The notes beneath the pieces are model-generated. The model saw only the letters and a list, made by a program, of their open reading frames with translations, made no database searches and was not told the origin of the DNA. From Mya arenaria (lineage: Eukaryota; Mollusca; Bivalvia; Myida; Myidae): a stretch of 64,000 nt of DNA. Positions 32,844 through 43,190 of the stretch are shown here, one piece after another (position 1 is the first letter of the stretch; each line of letters begins with the position of its first letter). Location of the stretch: NCBI RefSeq assembly GCF_026914265.1, contig NC_069136.1:28549201-28613200 (forward strand), read 5' to 3'. A program made the position numbers and the translations under genes.

Positions 32844-33699
32844 CAGGGAAACTGCGTTCCCTCAAACAAGCGGTCGTTCGAGAACCGGCGTTCCCTCGAG
32901 GTCGGAGCTTGGTCCCGAACTTTTTTCCATCTATTTTCATATAAAATATACCCACGCTGCCTCGAAACCTAATTATGTCGAGCAGTCAAGCAATATCCTC
33001 GGTCCTTAGTACACAAATCGTGCACAAAACCTTATGGCTCCCTCGAGGATATAATTTCACACTTTTTCCCGAACGCGTGTTCCAAAATAAACAAACAATT
33101 GCTAGGTGTTAAAAGTTTCGCAAGTTGTAGAAATTGCAATGACAGTTGAAAGGCAATTTGATAAGGTGTGAAAAACTGTTTTTCACTGTTAACGCATGAC
33201 CGATATTAGTCAATGACGAGAAGTTAACGCTTAAGATGTGGTTAGAAGGTTCAGCCGATGCTGACCGTGATCTTCAGACGCTCTGTACCCCGTCACGTGA
33301 TATTACGATTGAACAGTTTCGAGAAACCGACAAGATGCGCTAATCAACAATCCTTGATTTTGCGAAACTTAAATCTGAATAATGCCACAACATGTACTGT
33401 CATTCAAATGTTGCTTGTTACGAAAATGTGCTTTTTTGTTAAAATAAACATTTCTATTTATTGTTTTTTTTTTCTTTTGCGTTTTACATTTAGTTTACGT
33501 CAACATTTGAACATATTAGCGATTGCCACAACGCAACACATCATCGGTGTCTAAGTAAACAGTCTGTTTGACGACTTAAAATACACTGAAAGATATTTCA
33601 TATCAAACTGGAAAATTGAAAATCGGGTCGTTCGAAACATCGGTTCCCTCGAGGTTTTGGCTCGGTCCATGTCGACCTCGAGCGATCGCGGTTTTACTG
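32844..33699. mobile_element. pogo/Tigger-like non-autonomous DNA transposon, 0.86 kb
   Basis: Left end TA|CAGGGAAACTGCG and right end CGCGGTTTTACTG|TA are imperfect inverted repeats with TA on both sides. Near the left end GGTCGTTCGAGAACC and TTCCCTCGAGGT recur in direct orientation near the right end (GGTCGTTCGAAACATC, TTCCCTCGAGGT). The TTCGAG / CTCGAGG vocabulary is shared with the element at 680-1004. No transposase frame; the 98-codon frame inside has no family features. Confidence 0.6.
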
Positions 33700-35362
33700 T
33701 ATTACTGACCATACAACACTCAACACCCCGAGGGGCTTTGTGCGAAATGTGACAACACGCCTTTGAGGCTTAATGGACTATACAAGTTAATGAACAAATG
33801 ATAAATAAAAATGAAAAGATTACACTTATTTTGCCATTAATGATTCATGCTTTATTTTTTACATCGTATTAACATTTCATTAGCAACAGTTTGTCTTGTT
33901 TTCCACAAAACAATTTCGAAAATACAACAGATTAAAGAGAAACCTATTTCATTTAAAATGATTAATAATGGATTGGCAAACAACATTCTTTTGATCGTTC
34001 TTTGATGTAGTGCAGATAGTTTTCCACAAGTTGTGAGGCTAACATTTAAAACTAAATTAACAATTAAAATAATTGGTTCAAACAATTGTGAATTAAACAC
34101 CTAAAAAAGTAATTTAATCCGTGATATCTTCTCATCTTTTCACCAAACCAGCAAAAAATAAATTACTCAATTCATTTCAATGAACTGCCATTTTCAATAA
34201 AAATACACAAACATCCGTCGTTACGTACACTTTAAGGATTATATAGAATAAATGAAACAAAATAAGTTTTAAAAAATCTTTATTTTTAAAACTTTTTTTT
34301 TCTTCTTTGTCTATCAGCAACTCCACCCTATTTTTTATATCGTCAGCTAACTCGTCAGCACTTTAGTACGTGTCCAGAAACGTTCAGAAAACAAACGTAC
34401 GAAAGACAACTCTGTAAAAAAAATAGACTGTGTCTACATTATTAATGTCATAAGTAACACCGTTTATATGATGACGAAACAATCATTATGGTAAGAACGA
34501 CAACTCATGTATTCAAGGTAAAAATTGACTGTGTCTACATTTTCAGCTCAAAAGTACTTGATTTTTTTAGGAAAAAGAGACGCATATTTTCAACCAAGTT
34601 CTTAAGTCTCCATAAACCTTTTACTCACCACGTATTAACTATAGCGGGCCGGCCGCAATGATGACCATCTGTTTCCCAGTTTTCCCTATGCTTAATCATC
34701 CGATATTGCCTGCGGTTGGCCATGTTGTTTATGTAAAATTGTAATGAAGAGAAAAGATATCTGACACGAAACAATAAAAAGGGGACATGTTTCTTGTTTT
34801 ACGATGCTGTTTGTTACTCTCTACGGACATTTGTTATGCGCATACTTCATTATTAATTTCTCGCATTCACTAAATACCACCTTCATTCTCATCTGAATGA
34901 AAACCACCTTCCTTCGTAAGTGGATGAAAACCACATTTGTTGTATTTGCATAATGATGAGTATGTTAACTTTAAACCCATTTTAGTAAATTAGATTCAAA
35001 TCTGTGTGATTTACAAGTTATATACGGTACTTTTTAAGCTGTACTCTCATATATAGCCACTTTTGACAACTTATTTTATTTTTTGCCTTGGAATGATCCA
35101 ATTGTTCGAAAATGTCTGGAAACCACAGGTATAAGACTGCTGTCAACAGATAAGATGGCAGTTTTTCATATATACATTAGAAAATTGATGTTTTATGGCT
35201 ACAAGCGTTACCATTTTTAAAGCTTTAAGAACAATGAGTTTTTCGGCAGTTTTCCAAACAATTTAGTTATGCTCTTATTCATAATGATTAAAGATCTGTC
35301 ACGAGCCGTCATATACTAAGGGGCCATATTTAATATCATGCTTTGTTTGGGCAATAATAAAG
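33700..35362. other. AT-rich intergenic region
   Basis: No coding sequence that I can support. Short duplicated words (GACTGTGTCTACATT near 34425 and 34527; AAAACCACCTTC near 34898) suggest decayed small repeats. Confidence 0.4.
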
Positions 35363-35510
35363 GAATGAATTGCGGGGTTGATGTCATTATCGGGGTATGA
35401 ACGCAATTGGGCTGGTCAAAGTGTGTGGAGTCCGAAGGACTCCACGTGTACTTTGACCAGCCCATTTGCGTTCATATCCCCGATAATGACATCAATCTCG
35501 CAATTCATTG
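35363..35510. repeat. Near-perfect 147-bp palindrome (hairpin element)
   Basis: The left arm AATGAATTGCGGGGTTGATG... through GGGCTGGTCAAAG pairs with the right arm CTTTGACCAGCCCATTTGCG... through CAATTCATT, about 73 bp per arm with few mismatches. The centre, GTGGAGTCCGAAGGACTCCAC, is itself palindromic. Probably a foldback MITE. Confidence 0.85.
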
Positions 35511-36895
35511 CTTATATTTACACCAATAGTGCATAATTTCATTTAATAATTGTTAAAAAAAAACTTCATTTCATTTCAGAAAACCTTTTAGTAATCCTTT
35601 CTTACCCATTCTGTAAATCGAACGACCCGACTGTAACCGGAAACATCATTTTAAATGACGACACGTCACAATAACGCGGGAAAAGATCAACCACTTAAAA
35701 TCCCTTTTAAACGTAAAATTCAAACACTTATGGCAACAATACTTTTAAATATAATAAATTAATACTTTCTTAAATTTTACGGGACCTGCTGACACAATGC
35801 AAACATTAACAAGATCAATAGTTTTCATGTATATTGTTATGCGATGAATTGTGATCCGAACATATCCGAAGATGTTGCGTTCATCGATTGATAAACGCAA
35901 TTGCCTAAAAGGTAGTACATTAAAGAAATGGAAGTTGAGGTGTAAATATCGATAGTTGACCAAGAGAATGTATGTAATCAATGATGCATGTCTAACGTTA
36001 AGAATAAGAATTATATTGTATATGGGCCAAGGCAATGTGTAAGTCAACGAGACTTCTTCTTCGTTGAGTACCGGGCATGAATAATCAAGGAGGCAGTTGC
36101 TTTGGTGCCAAACGGGACCTTTTCCGAATCTAAGCCAATAAAATAGCCAATTTTAACACAAGCCCCCTATATCATGACGTCATGGTAAATCTTGTTCATA
36201 CGTATGATCGTCCTGTGGAGGCAATCACATTTTATCAAGAACCAAATTTGAACAAGCAGTTAAACACACTTATAACAATATGTAAATGAGTTAGTGATGT
36301 CTTTCAAATCCATTGCCTGCTAATGAGGCATTTGCAAAAATTAACATGCCACTTTTTCCTCTGCAGAACTAATTTTCGCGGACGACGTAACAAATTTTAT
36401 CATACATATTCATTGGAATGCACCATCATTATGCATGAAAACGAGACCAAAGTACTCGGGCAGTTTAGGGTGAATAAATAACCCGGAGTTGCCGACGATG
36501 GAATGTGCTTTGTAGCTGTTTTTTTTGTTGTTGTTAACAAAACTTTTGAGCATATCAGGAAATCAAGGGGAAATAACACGTTTCATTTGTATGATTTTGA
36601 TCGAAATTGGACTACTATATTCAGATAAATCTGTATCATAAATATAAAATGCAACAAACAATGTAAACATCTGCATTTCTGCAATGTAATCAATTAAGCA
36701 ATTGTTTTATAATTAAATTGTTAACACATATGCGAAACGCTGTATTTTCTGACCAAACAACTTATGTTACAAATGTGTTATATAAAAGAATTATGCAAAT
36801 TTGAAACAATGTGTAGCATGTGTTAAAATACAAAGTAACGGACGTTACAAAATATATACTACAAGCTTTGATTCAGCTGAAATGTATTCGAATTA
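35511..36895. other. AT-rich intergenic region
   Basis: No supported gene or structured repeat. Minus-strand frames here have no recognisable domain. Confidence 0.4.
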
Positions 36896-36896
36896 C

Positions 36897-37109
36897 GACT
36901 TCCAGCGTAATTTCATATACAAAATAGTTCATAACAGGATATGCCTTTGCATTTCACAGATTGAATGAGACGCTGCAAACCAGTTGAGGTTACGGACACG
37001 ACAACTTCCAGCGTAATTCCTATACAAAATAGTTCATAACAGGATATGCCTTTGCATTTCACAGATTGAATGAGACGCTGCAAACCAGTTGAGGTTACGG
37101 ACACGACAA
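36897..37109. repeat. Two tandem copies of a 106-bp unit
   Basis: TTCCAGCGTAATT...CATAACAGGATATGCC...GGTTACGGACACGACAAC occurs twice, at about 36899 and 37005, almost identical. Confidence 0.9.
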
Positions 37110-37743
37110 CCTTTATTGCTTACTGCCAAATTATCAATATTACTAAAACACTAAAATATAGGTTTTCCTTTTAGTAATTTTCCTTTTTTACATGTGCACA
37201 TTTATTTTGATTTACATGTACTTCTATCAAATGGATAGTAATGTTTTGAAAGCATGGCTCTCAATGCGGCCATTTTGAATTGTACATAATGGTCATAAAA
37301 AATAGAGTCCAGTGTTTGGTAAAAAAAATCCTCTAGAGTTCAATCGTGTAGATTGAGCAAAGGTTAAAAGCTGAACTGTGCAAATAAATAGGCAACATGA
37401 ACTATGGTTTGCTATGTGATGCTCCCAGTTAACGTTTTTAGTATTAATTGACTGTTCATCTCTCTAGAGCTTAACGTTAAATGTATGGGGATAATGTCTT
37501 GAATGATTACATAAATAATAGTATCGTGACCTAGAAAAGTGCGACCGGTTGATTTATTGTGATCTACTAATGTTTTAAGGTGCCACGAGCGATATTTGAT
37601 CACGTTGGCAGGTCTTTTAATTTGTCTTGTTTTAAGTTGTTGTGTTTTGCCATTTTCCTTTAAGGCATGTAACATATTGTACTGACAACACTATTTAAAA
37701 GAAGATTCGAGTATGAAACATAAGCATATATAGTGTGATAGCT
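37110..37743. other. Upstream region of peptide gene 2
   Basis: AT-rich. CTATTTAAAAG (37691) and CATATATAG (37724) lie 50 and 20 bp before the start codon of peptide gene 2 and are weak TATA candidates. An 87-codon minus-strand frame at 37412-37675 has no recognisable feature. Confidence 0.35.
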
Positions 37744-37869
37744 ATGGCTAAAAGTTCTATCAAAATGCGCGTTGTTTATGTCTTGTTGGTATGTTTATGT
37801 ATGCCATTAGGGGTAAAGACTACGACAGAAACCAACAGAGAGGACGATGGATTTCTTAACTTCTTGCAG
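37744..37869 (+). CDS. Peptide gene 2 exon 1 (signal peptide)
   Basis: 126 bp, 42 codons, donor CAG|GTACCT, phase 0: the same length and phase as exon 1 of gene 1. After the signal core the mature N-terminus is acidic (TETNREDDGF). Confidence 0.75.
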
Positions 37870-40615
37870 GTACCTAAATCAAGTTTAATGTTAAAATTAA
37901 TTCCTAAACTGCTGATTCTTAAACGTTAATAAGGAAACACTAATATTGTCATGCCTATTTTAGAAGAACCAACAGCATCAACCAAAAGAAAACTGCACAC
38001 ATGTAAACACTTGCACACAGCATGCTAGTATGTTCTTAAATACTCTCAAGAAGAATTAAGCTCGTCTGTTTTCAAAGATCTTATTTCGAGGTATGGTCAT
38101 AGCCTTCGAGCCGTTGTCATTGTCGTCGGCTTGATTTTGTATAAAAATGGAAAACTTTACTATTTTTCTCAATATTTATTTTGACATACGACGGCAGTAT
38201 CCAATAGTTATGCATGTTTACTCTTTGTGCATGTTTACTCTTTGCGCGTGTTTACTCTTTGTGCATGTTTACTCTTTACGCATGTTTACTCTTTGTGCAT
38301 GTTTACTCTTTGTGCGTGTTTACGCATGTTTACTCTTTGTGCATGTTTACTCTTTATGCATGTTTACTCTTTGTGCATGTTTACTCTTTGCGCGTGTTTA
38401 CTCTTTGTGCATGTTTACTCTTTGTGCATGTTTACTCTTTGCGCGTGTTTACTCTTTGTGCATGTTTACTCTTTGTGCATGTTTACTCTTTGCGCATGTT
38501 TACTCTTTGTGCATGTTTACTCTTTGTGCATGTTTACTCTTTGCGCGTGTTTACTCTTTGCGCGTGTTTACTCTTTGTGCATGTTTACTCTTTGCGCATG
38601 TTTACTCTTTGTGCATGTTTACTCTTTGTGCATGTTTACTCTTTGTGCATGTTTGAAAGGTTAGGATTGGAATCATAAGGAATGATCTTTGTATCGCTAT
38701 TACAGTGACACTCGTTTTTAAAATCAATCCATACACATGTATACCAAACACAGATATAGAGTGATAAACCTGGAACTTCTTACTAAATAATGCATTTATG
38801 GAAAATATTAATTACTGATAACAAGAGTGTTAAAATCTGAAGTTGAACGCACAAATATTAAATGACTGATGGGTCCTAAAGGTGTTACAGTCATCAACTT
38901 TCGCCTCATAAGCTGGAATACCGTGCTTTTTGCACCTTTTTCAAATTAAAAACGATATCCTGATTCGACATTTATTCATTTCGGTAAATTAAATCAATTG
39001 TATTAATTGTGGTACATCTTATTTGGTAATAATAGAACATCTTTAAGCAGTATAGAAAGAAAGTGCAAAGAATCAAATTGTGTGTACGATATCTTCTGCT
39101 ATAATGTAATGTAATGTGACGCTGGCAACTCCAACATTAGATCTGTCACTGTCATCATCGAGTGAAATGGCTCCCAAGTGAGCAAAACGTTGCCCAAATC
39201 GCTCGATTGTTGAAATTGTATTTTTACCAAGGAAATTATGCTATTTCAGTCCTACTTTTCACAAGCAATGAGAGAAAAACGTGCGGTATCAAGCAGTGAA
39301 ACTACAAAGATCGGTACGATGAACCTTTAAAGTAAAGCCATGCCAAATTGGTTCTATATTCGTCGTCATCGGGTGGGTTCGTTTATGGCCTTTGGATTGT
39401 AAAAGCAACAATAACAAAACTGAAAAAACGGGGTTAGGGCTGATAAAATGAGTCAAAGAAAATATGATATATACTATAAACGTTAATTGGCTTGTGGAGC
39501 GGTTAATGTATATTTCCTTAATATAACTTATTTTTTATGATAAAGGATGTTCAGCGTCTGGCCCCAATTTCTCGAAACTTCTTAAGCTTAACAGGCTTAA
39601 GTCGCTTATTTCAATTAGCCAAAATACATACAAAAATAGATTTTGATAAATGAAATTTGTTTTATTCTGATAATCATACAGATTATTCCTACATAATTTC
39701 TAAAAATTCTTTAAGAAGTTAATAGATCAGATTTTATAGAACAACAAAAATAGTGAGATTAGCTTAATCCTGTTATAAGGGACTTAAGAAGTTTCGAGAA
39801 ATTGGGGCCTGATGTTTAAATATGTATCTAAGAAACATGTTTTTTCTTTCTTTTTTCCATACCGGACAGGTAGGTATCTAAAATGGAACCGGACGTTAAA
39901 CGTAGAATCAATTTGGTTTAGCCTAATTATATATATAACGTACTTGGTGTTTATACTTTGTAACTGTTTTACTTAAAATGAAACAACGGTCTGACAGACA
40001 AATAATAACTTTTGGTCTCGGTGGAAAGCATGTTTATCACGCCTCCAGCACGAATGACGCCATTTGTCCAGGTATGGTCACGTGGTGGCACCCACATTTT
40101 CCCATATTGGGTCACTAATCCTTGTATCATAAAATATGGCGTATTATATATACTTTCTTTGAATAAAATTTCCCAGAAAGTGTTGGCATGTTGATCAATG
40201 TAAACAGGTTGTCGACGTGATCTTTACGTTACGGGATTAGTAGGTGACCCGATACGGGATTTACGGGGTGCAGGAAACGGTATTCGAGTGGGAGAGTTAA
40301 TGTACATGTATTCGGACATTTTCTATAATAAGGACCATGTCTACATAAGCATACAGTTTCAGACTGCTTGTTACATTAATAAAAAGTGGGGGTGATAATC
40401 TATGATATATAATATACATGTAGTGCAAAACTACTAAATCTTACATTGTAGGTGTACTGGAAAATATCGATGGTACAAACAGTAAAATAAAACCTAATGA
40501 TGAAACGCAGATCGTCACGGAGTTGTTGGCCATGTCGTGCTCGTATTGTCAACAGAAGAAAGACTGTGTCTGCATGGCAAAATACTGCCAGAAGGGTTGC
40601 GATGTGTCGCCGTGA
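37744..40615 (+). CDS. Secreted Cys-rich peptide gene 2, 3 exons, 117 aa
   Basis: Spliced by eye: 37744-37869, 37964-38027 and 40452-40615, total 354 bp, 117 codons plus TGA. Exon 1 codes a signal peptide (MRVVYVLLVCLCMPLGVKT; a second Met six codons in could be the true start). Exon 2 codes a short polar segment with two cysteines (NCTHVNTCTQHA). Exon 3 codes a polar stretch (NIDGTNSKIKPNDETQ), then TELLAMSC and the block CSYCQQKKDCVCMAKYC, QKGC. The cysteine order C-x2-C-x5-C-x-C-x4-C-x3-C is that of gene 1. The mature part has eight cysteines, as in gene 1. Phases 0 and 1 match gene 1. If exon 2 were not spliced at A|GTATGT it would run ten codons to a stop, giving a shorter peptide without the block. 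Confidence 0.65.
37964..38027 (+). CDS. Peptide gene 2 exon 2
   Basis: 64 bp after CCTATTTTAG; donor GCTA|GTATGT gives phase 1, as exon 3 requires. Intron 1 is only 94 bp. It is shorter than exon 2 of gene 1 (130 bp) and lacks that exon's charged helix. Confidence 0.55.
38204..38656. repeat. 17-bp minisatellite in intron 2 of peptide gene 2, about 26 copies
   Basis: Unit GCATGTTTACTCTTTGT with GCGT/GTGC variants. No stop triplet on the plus strand, so all three frames are open for about 150 codons; not a gene. Confidence 0.97.
38785..38870. repeat. Fragment of MITE family C, reverse orientation
   Basis: AATGCATTTATGGAAAATAT then ACTGATAACAAGAGTG is the inverse of words inside the copies at 20400-20750, 46295-46450 and 58677-59045. 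Confidence 0.55.
39560..39809. mobile_element. MITE family A, copy 1, 250 bp
   Basis: Terminal inverted repeats GGCCCCAATTTCTCGAAACT and AGTTTCGAGAAATTGGGGCC are perfect over 27 bp. A near-identical copy lies at 60941-61191. It sits in intron 2 of peptide gene 2. No clear target duplication was found. Confidence 0.85.
40452..40615 (+). CDS. Peptide gene 2 exon 3 (cysteine block)
   Basis: 164 bp after TTACATTGTAG. Starts with GT to finish a split codon, exactly as in gene 1. Six cysteines lie in the last 27 residues. AATAAA at 40815 is a possible polyadenylation signal. Confidence 0.7.
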
Positions 40616-40819
40616 TTGATAAAGACACATGGTACATGGTTTGATTCAAAGTTTACTGGAAAATGGAAAGCCATTCCATGCTTTTCTTACAGTGGATCCG
40701 CTGTAATTTAGCATATTGATGTTAAGTTATTTACTGACATATTTCATAAATATAAAATATCTGCCATATGCAAAGTATAGAGTGCGTGTTTTATGTAATT
40801 CTATATTATATCGAAATAA

Positions 40820-41160
40820 ATGACAAGTGTAGTTGGAAACGTTTGTTTTCCTTGAATGCATTGTGACCCAAAAACTATAAATATATGTATACATACTTGG
40901 GATGTATTGAATGAATGGTCTGTCACTGTAGCTTCTTTTGAGATTTAGGACCGCTATTAACTGAACAGACCATAAAAATAATTTTATTGTTTTACATAAA
41001 ACCATATTAAACAATATCCTGTTTGTCAATTCTGACCCAAAGGGCAAGTTTTGTAAAGAATAAATGAACGACATTAGGTGACTAATCATGTCAATCCTAC
41101 ATATGAAATAACTAAGCTATTCGGCGAATTGTTGTAAGCGAGACGATTTTTTAATACTTT
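40820..41160. other. AT-rich stretch after peptide gene 2
   Basis: No supported feature beyond the possible polyadenylation signal at 40815. The 120-codon minus-strand frame here has no recognisable domain. Confidence 0.4.
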
Positions 41161-41164
41161 TCTG

Positions 41165-41830
41165 TTTGACGGCATGGCCTAGAGCCCCTCGGCGGGACCT
41201 GGCATGATCTTGAGCTCCTCTGCGGGACCTGAAATGATCTAGATCACCTCGGCGGGACCTGGCATGATCTAGAACACCTCGGTGAGACCTGGCATTATCT
41301 AGATCACCTCGGTGGGACCTGGCATAATCTAGATCACCTCGGTGAGACCTGGCATAATCTAGATCACCTCGGTGGGACCTGGCATAATCTAGATCACCTC
41401 GGTGGGACCTGGCATAATCTAGATCACCTCGGTGGGACCTGGCATAATCTAGATCACCTCGGTGAGACCTGGCATAATCTAGATCACCTCGGTGGGACCT
41501 GGCATAATCTAGATCACCTCGGTGAGACCTGGCATGATCTAGAACACCTCGGTGGGACCTGGCATGAGCTAGAACACCTCGGTGAGACCTGGCATAATCT
41601 AGATCACCTCGGTGGGACCTGGCATGATCTAGATCACCTCGGCGGGACCTGGCATGATCTAGATCACCTCGGTGAGACCTGGCATAATCTAGATCACCTC
41701 GGTGAGACCTGGCATAATCTAGATCACCTCGGTGGGACCTGGCATGATCTAGATCACCTCGGTGGGACCTGGCATAATCTAGATCACCTCGGCGGGACCT
41801 GGCATGATCTAGATCAACTCGGTGGGAGAT
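41165..41830. repeat. 30-bp minisatellite, about 22 copies
   Basis: Unit CACCTCGGTGGGACCTGGCA plus TAATCTAGAT. Variation is limited to GGTGGG/GGTGAG/GGCGGG and CATAATC/CATGATC. The first two units are the most divergent. Confidence 0.97.
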
Positions 41831-42008
41831 GAACCTTCATACAAGCGATTAAATCTAAACCTTTACCTTAACCTAGGCAATAACTGGCATGATCTTGAAC
41901 AACTACCTAGTTGAAGCATCAGATTAGCGATGCCATATTGCTAGCTTACTTACTGGCTGAAGCTTCAGACTAGCGATTAAACCTTAAACCTTATCCTCGG
42001 CGAGGCCT

Positions 42009-42381
42009 GGCCCCAATATCACGAAAATACTTCAGTCAAATCTCAAACTAAATCTCAACTCATTTTACCATATAACATCAAATTTTATTGAATTGATTTT
42101 ATGGTGTTTTTTTACATATTTTTAAACCGCATTCTTTCATTGAACATGTTGATTAAATCCTTTGGTCTAGATTCCAAGGGAAACATATTTTACAGCCAAA
42201 AATGTACTTGAGTACAATCTATTGCCTTTTAACAATTTCTCAATTAAACATTTTATGAGAAAATACGTTTTCAAAAAATATAAAATAAACATGCAAGATT
42301 TTGAATCATACTATGCTTTAATGTAGTAAAATAAGTTGAGGTTGAGATTTGTCGTTTGAGTATTTTCGTGATATTGGGGCT
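42009..42381. mobile_element. MITE related to family A, about 373 bp
   Basis: Left GGCCCCAATATCACGAAAAT and right ATTTTCGTGATATTGGGGC are inverted repeats; pairing continues into CAAATCTCAAACTAAATCTC and its weaker inverse. The ends share GGCCCCAATnTC-CGAAA with the 250-bp family A, but the interior differs. Confidence 0.8.
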
Positions 42382-42654
42382 CTGGGATTATCTTCAACAA
42401 CTAAATAGAAGAAGCTTCAGATTACTTTTATTAAACAAAGCGATTACAAATACAAAGATGTTTAGACCAGTTGCACGCCATTTCAACTAAAACAAAGAGT
42501 AAAACGATTCGTTCAGTAAAATGATGAGAATACATTCAGTAAACGGCCAGTGTTTCCGTCAGATTATAAGTGATTCATTCATTCATTTCATTGCGATGAC
42601 GATTTGTTTGCTTTGAAGTAATGGCCACAACTGACTTGCTAGCGAAAAGTTTAA

Positions 42655-43190
42655 AAGTCCTCATACAGCCACTCATCCGATACACACTCCCTGTGTCAGC
42701 TCCCTGTGTCAGATTTATTGTAGAAAAACTGTAAACAAATTTAAGGTTTTATTCTAAGTCAATAAGATGACCTGAAGTAAAATCTTATTTGTTAAGAAGG
42801 GTTCATTTGCTACACCCACTCCATTCATTCTAAATCATTAAGATTGTACTTCATGTCATATAACTATTTCTTGAATACACACAACCTTCATTTTCAGCCA
42901 GATTGATAATAACTAAGATCAAGGCTTGATCATTTATATTGTCAAATCTCCCGCGTGTTTAAGGTTCGCCTACTACCACTCATACTATACACACCCCTTC
43001 CTTCAGATTTTGCATATTGTCAGCCAATAAGGTATTCAAAGTCGGTTAGATGACCTGAAGAAATAGCTTAATTATTAAGAAGGGCTCATTCGCTACATTC
43101 ACTGTGATCCAACCTTTATCATTACGATTTTACTTCATGCCATCTAAATATTGCATACACATGCATGCCAGTTTTATATAAGAAACCATG
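42655..43190. repeat. Old tandem duplication, two units of about 300 bp
   Basis: AAGTCAATAAGATGACCTGA...TTAAGAAGGGTTCATTTGCT...TTACTTCATGTCAT (42758-42862) recurs diverged as AAGTCGGTTAGATGACCTGA...TTAAGAAGGGCTCATTCGCT...TTACTTCATGCCAT (43037-43142). Flanking words (CCACTCAT...ATACACAC) match as well. Confidence 0.7.

Noticed and set aside
37412-37675. 87-codon minus-strand frame upstream of peptide gene 2
   Set aside because: No recognisable motif, and it lies in the likely promoter region of a plus-strand gene.
38147-38678. Frames of 145-169 codons reading Cys/Leu repeats
   Set aside because: 17-bp minisatellite without stops, located in intron 2 of peptide gene 2.
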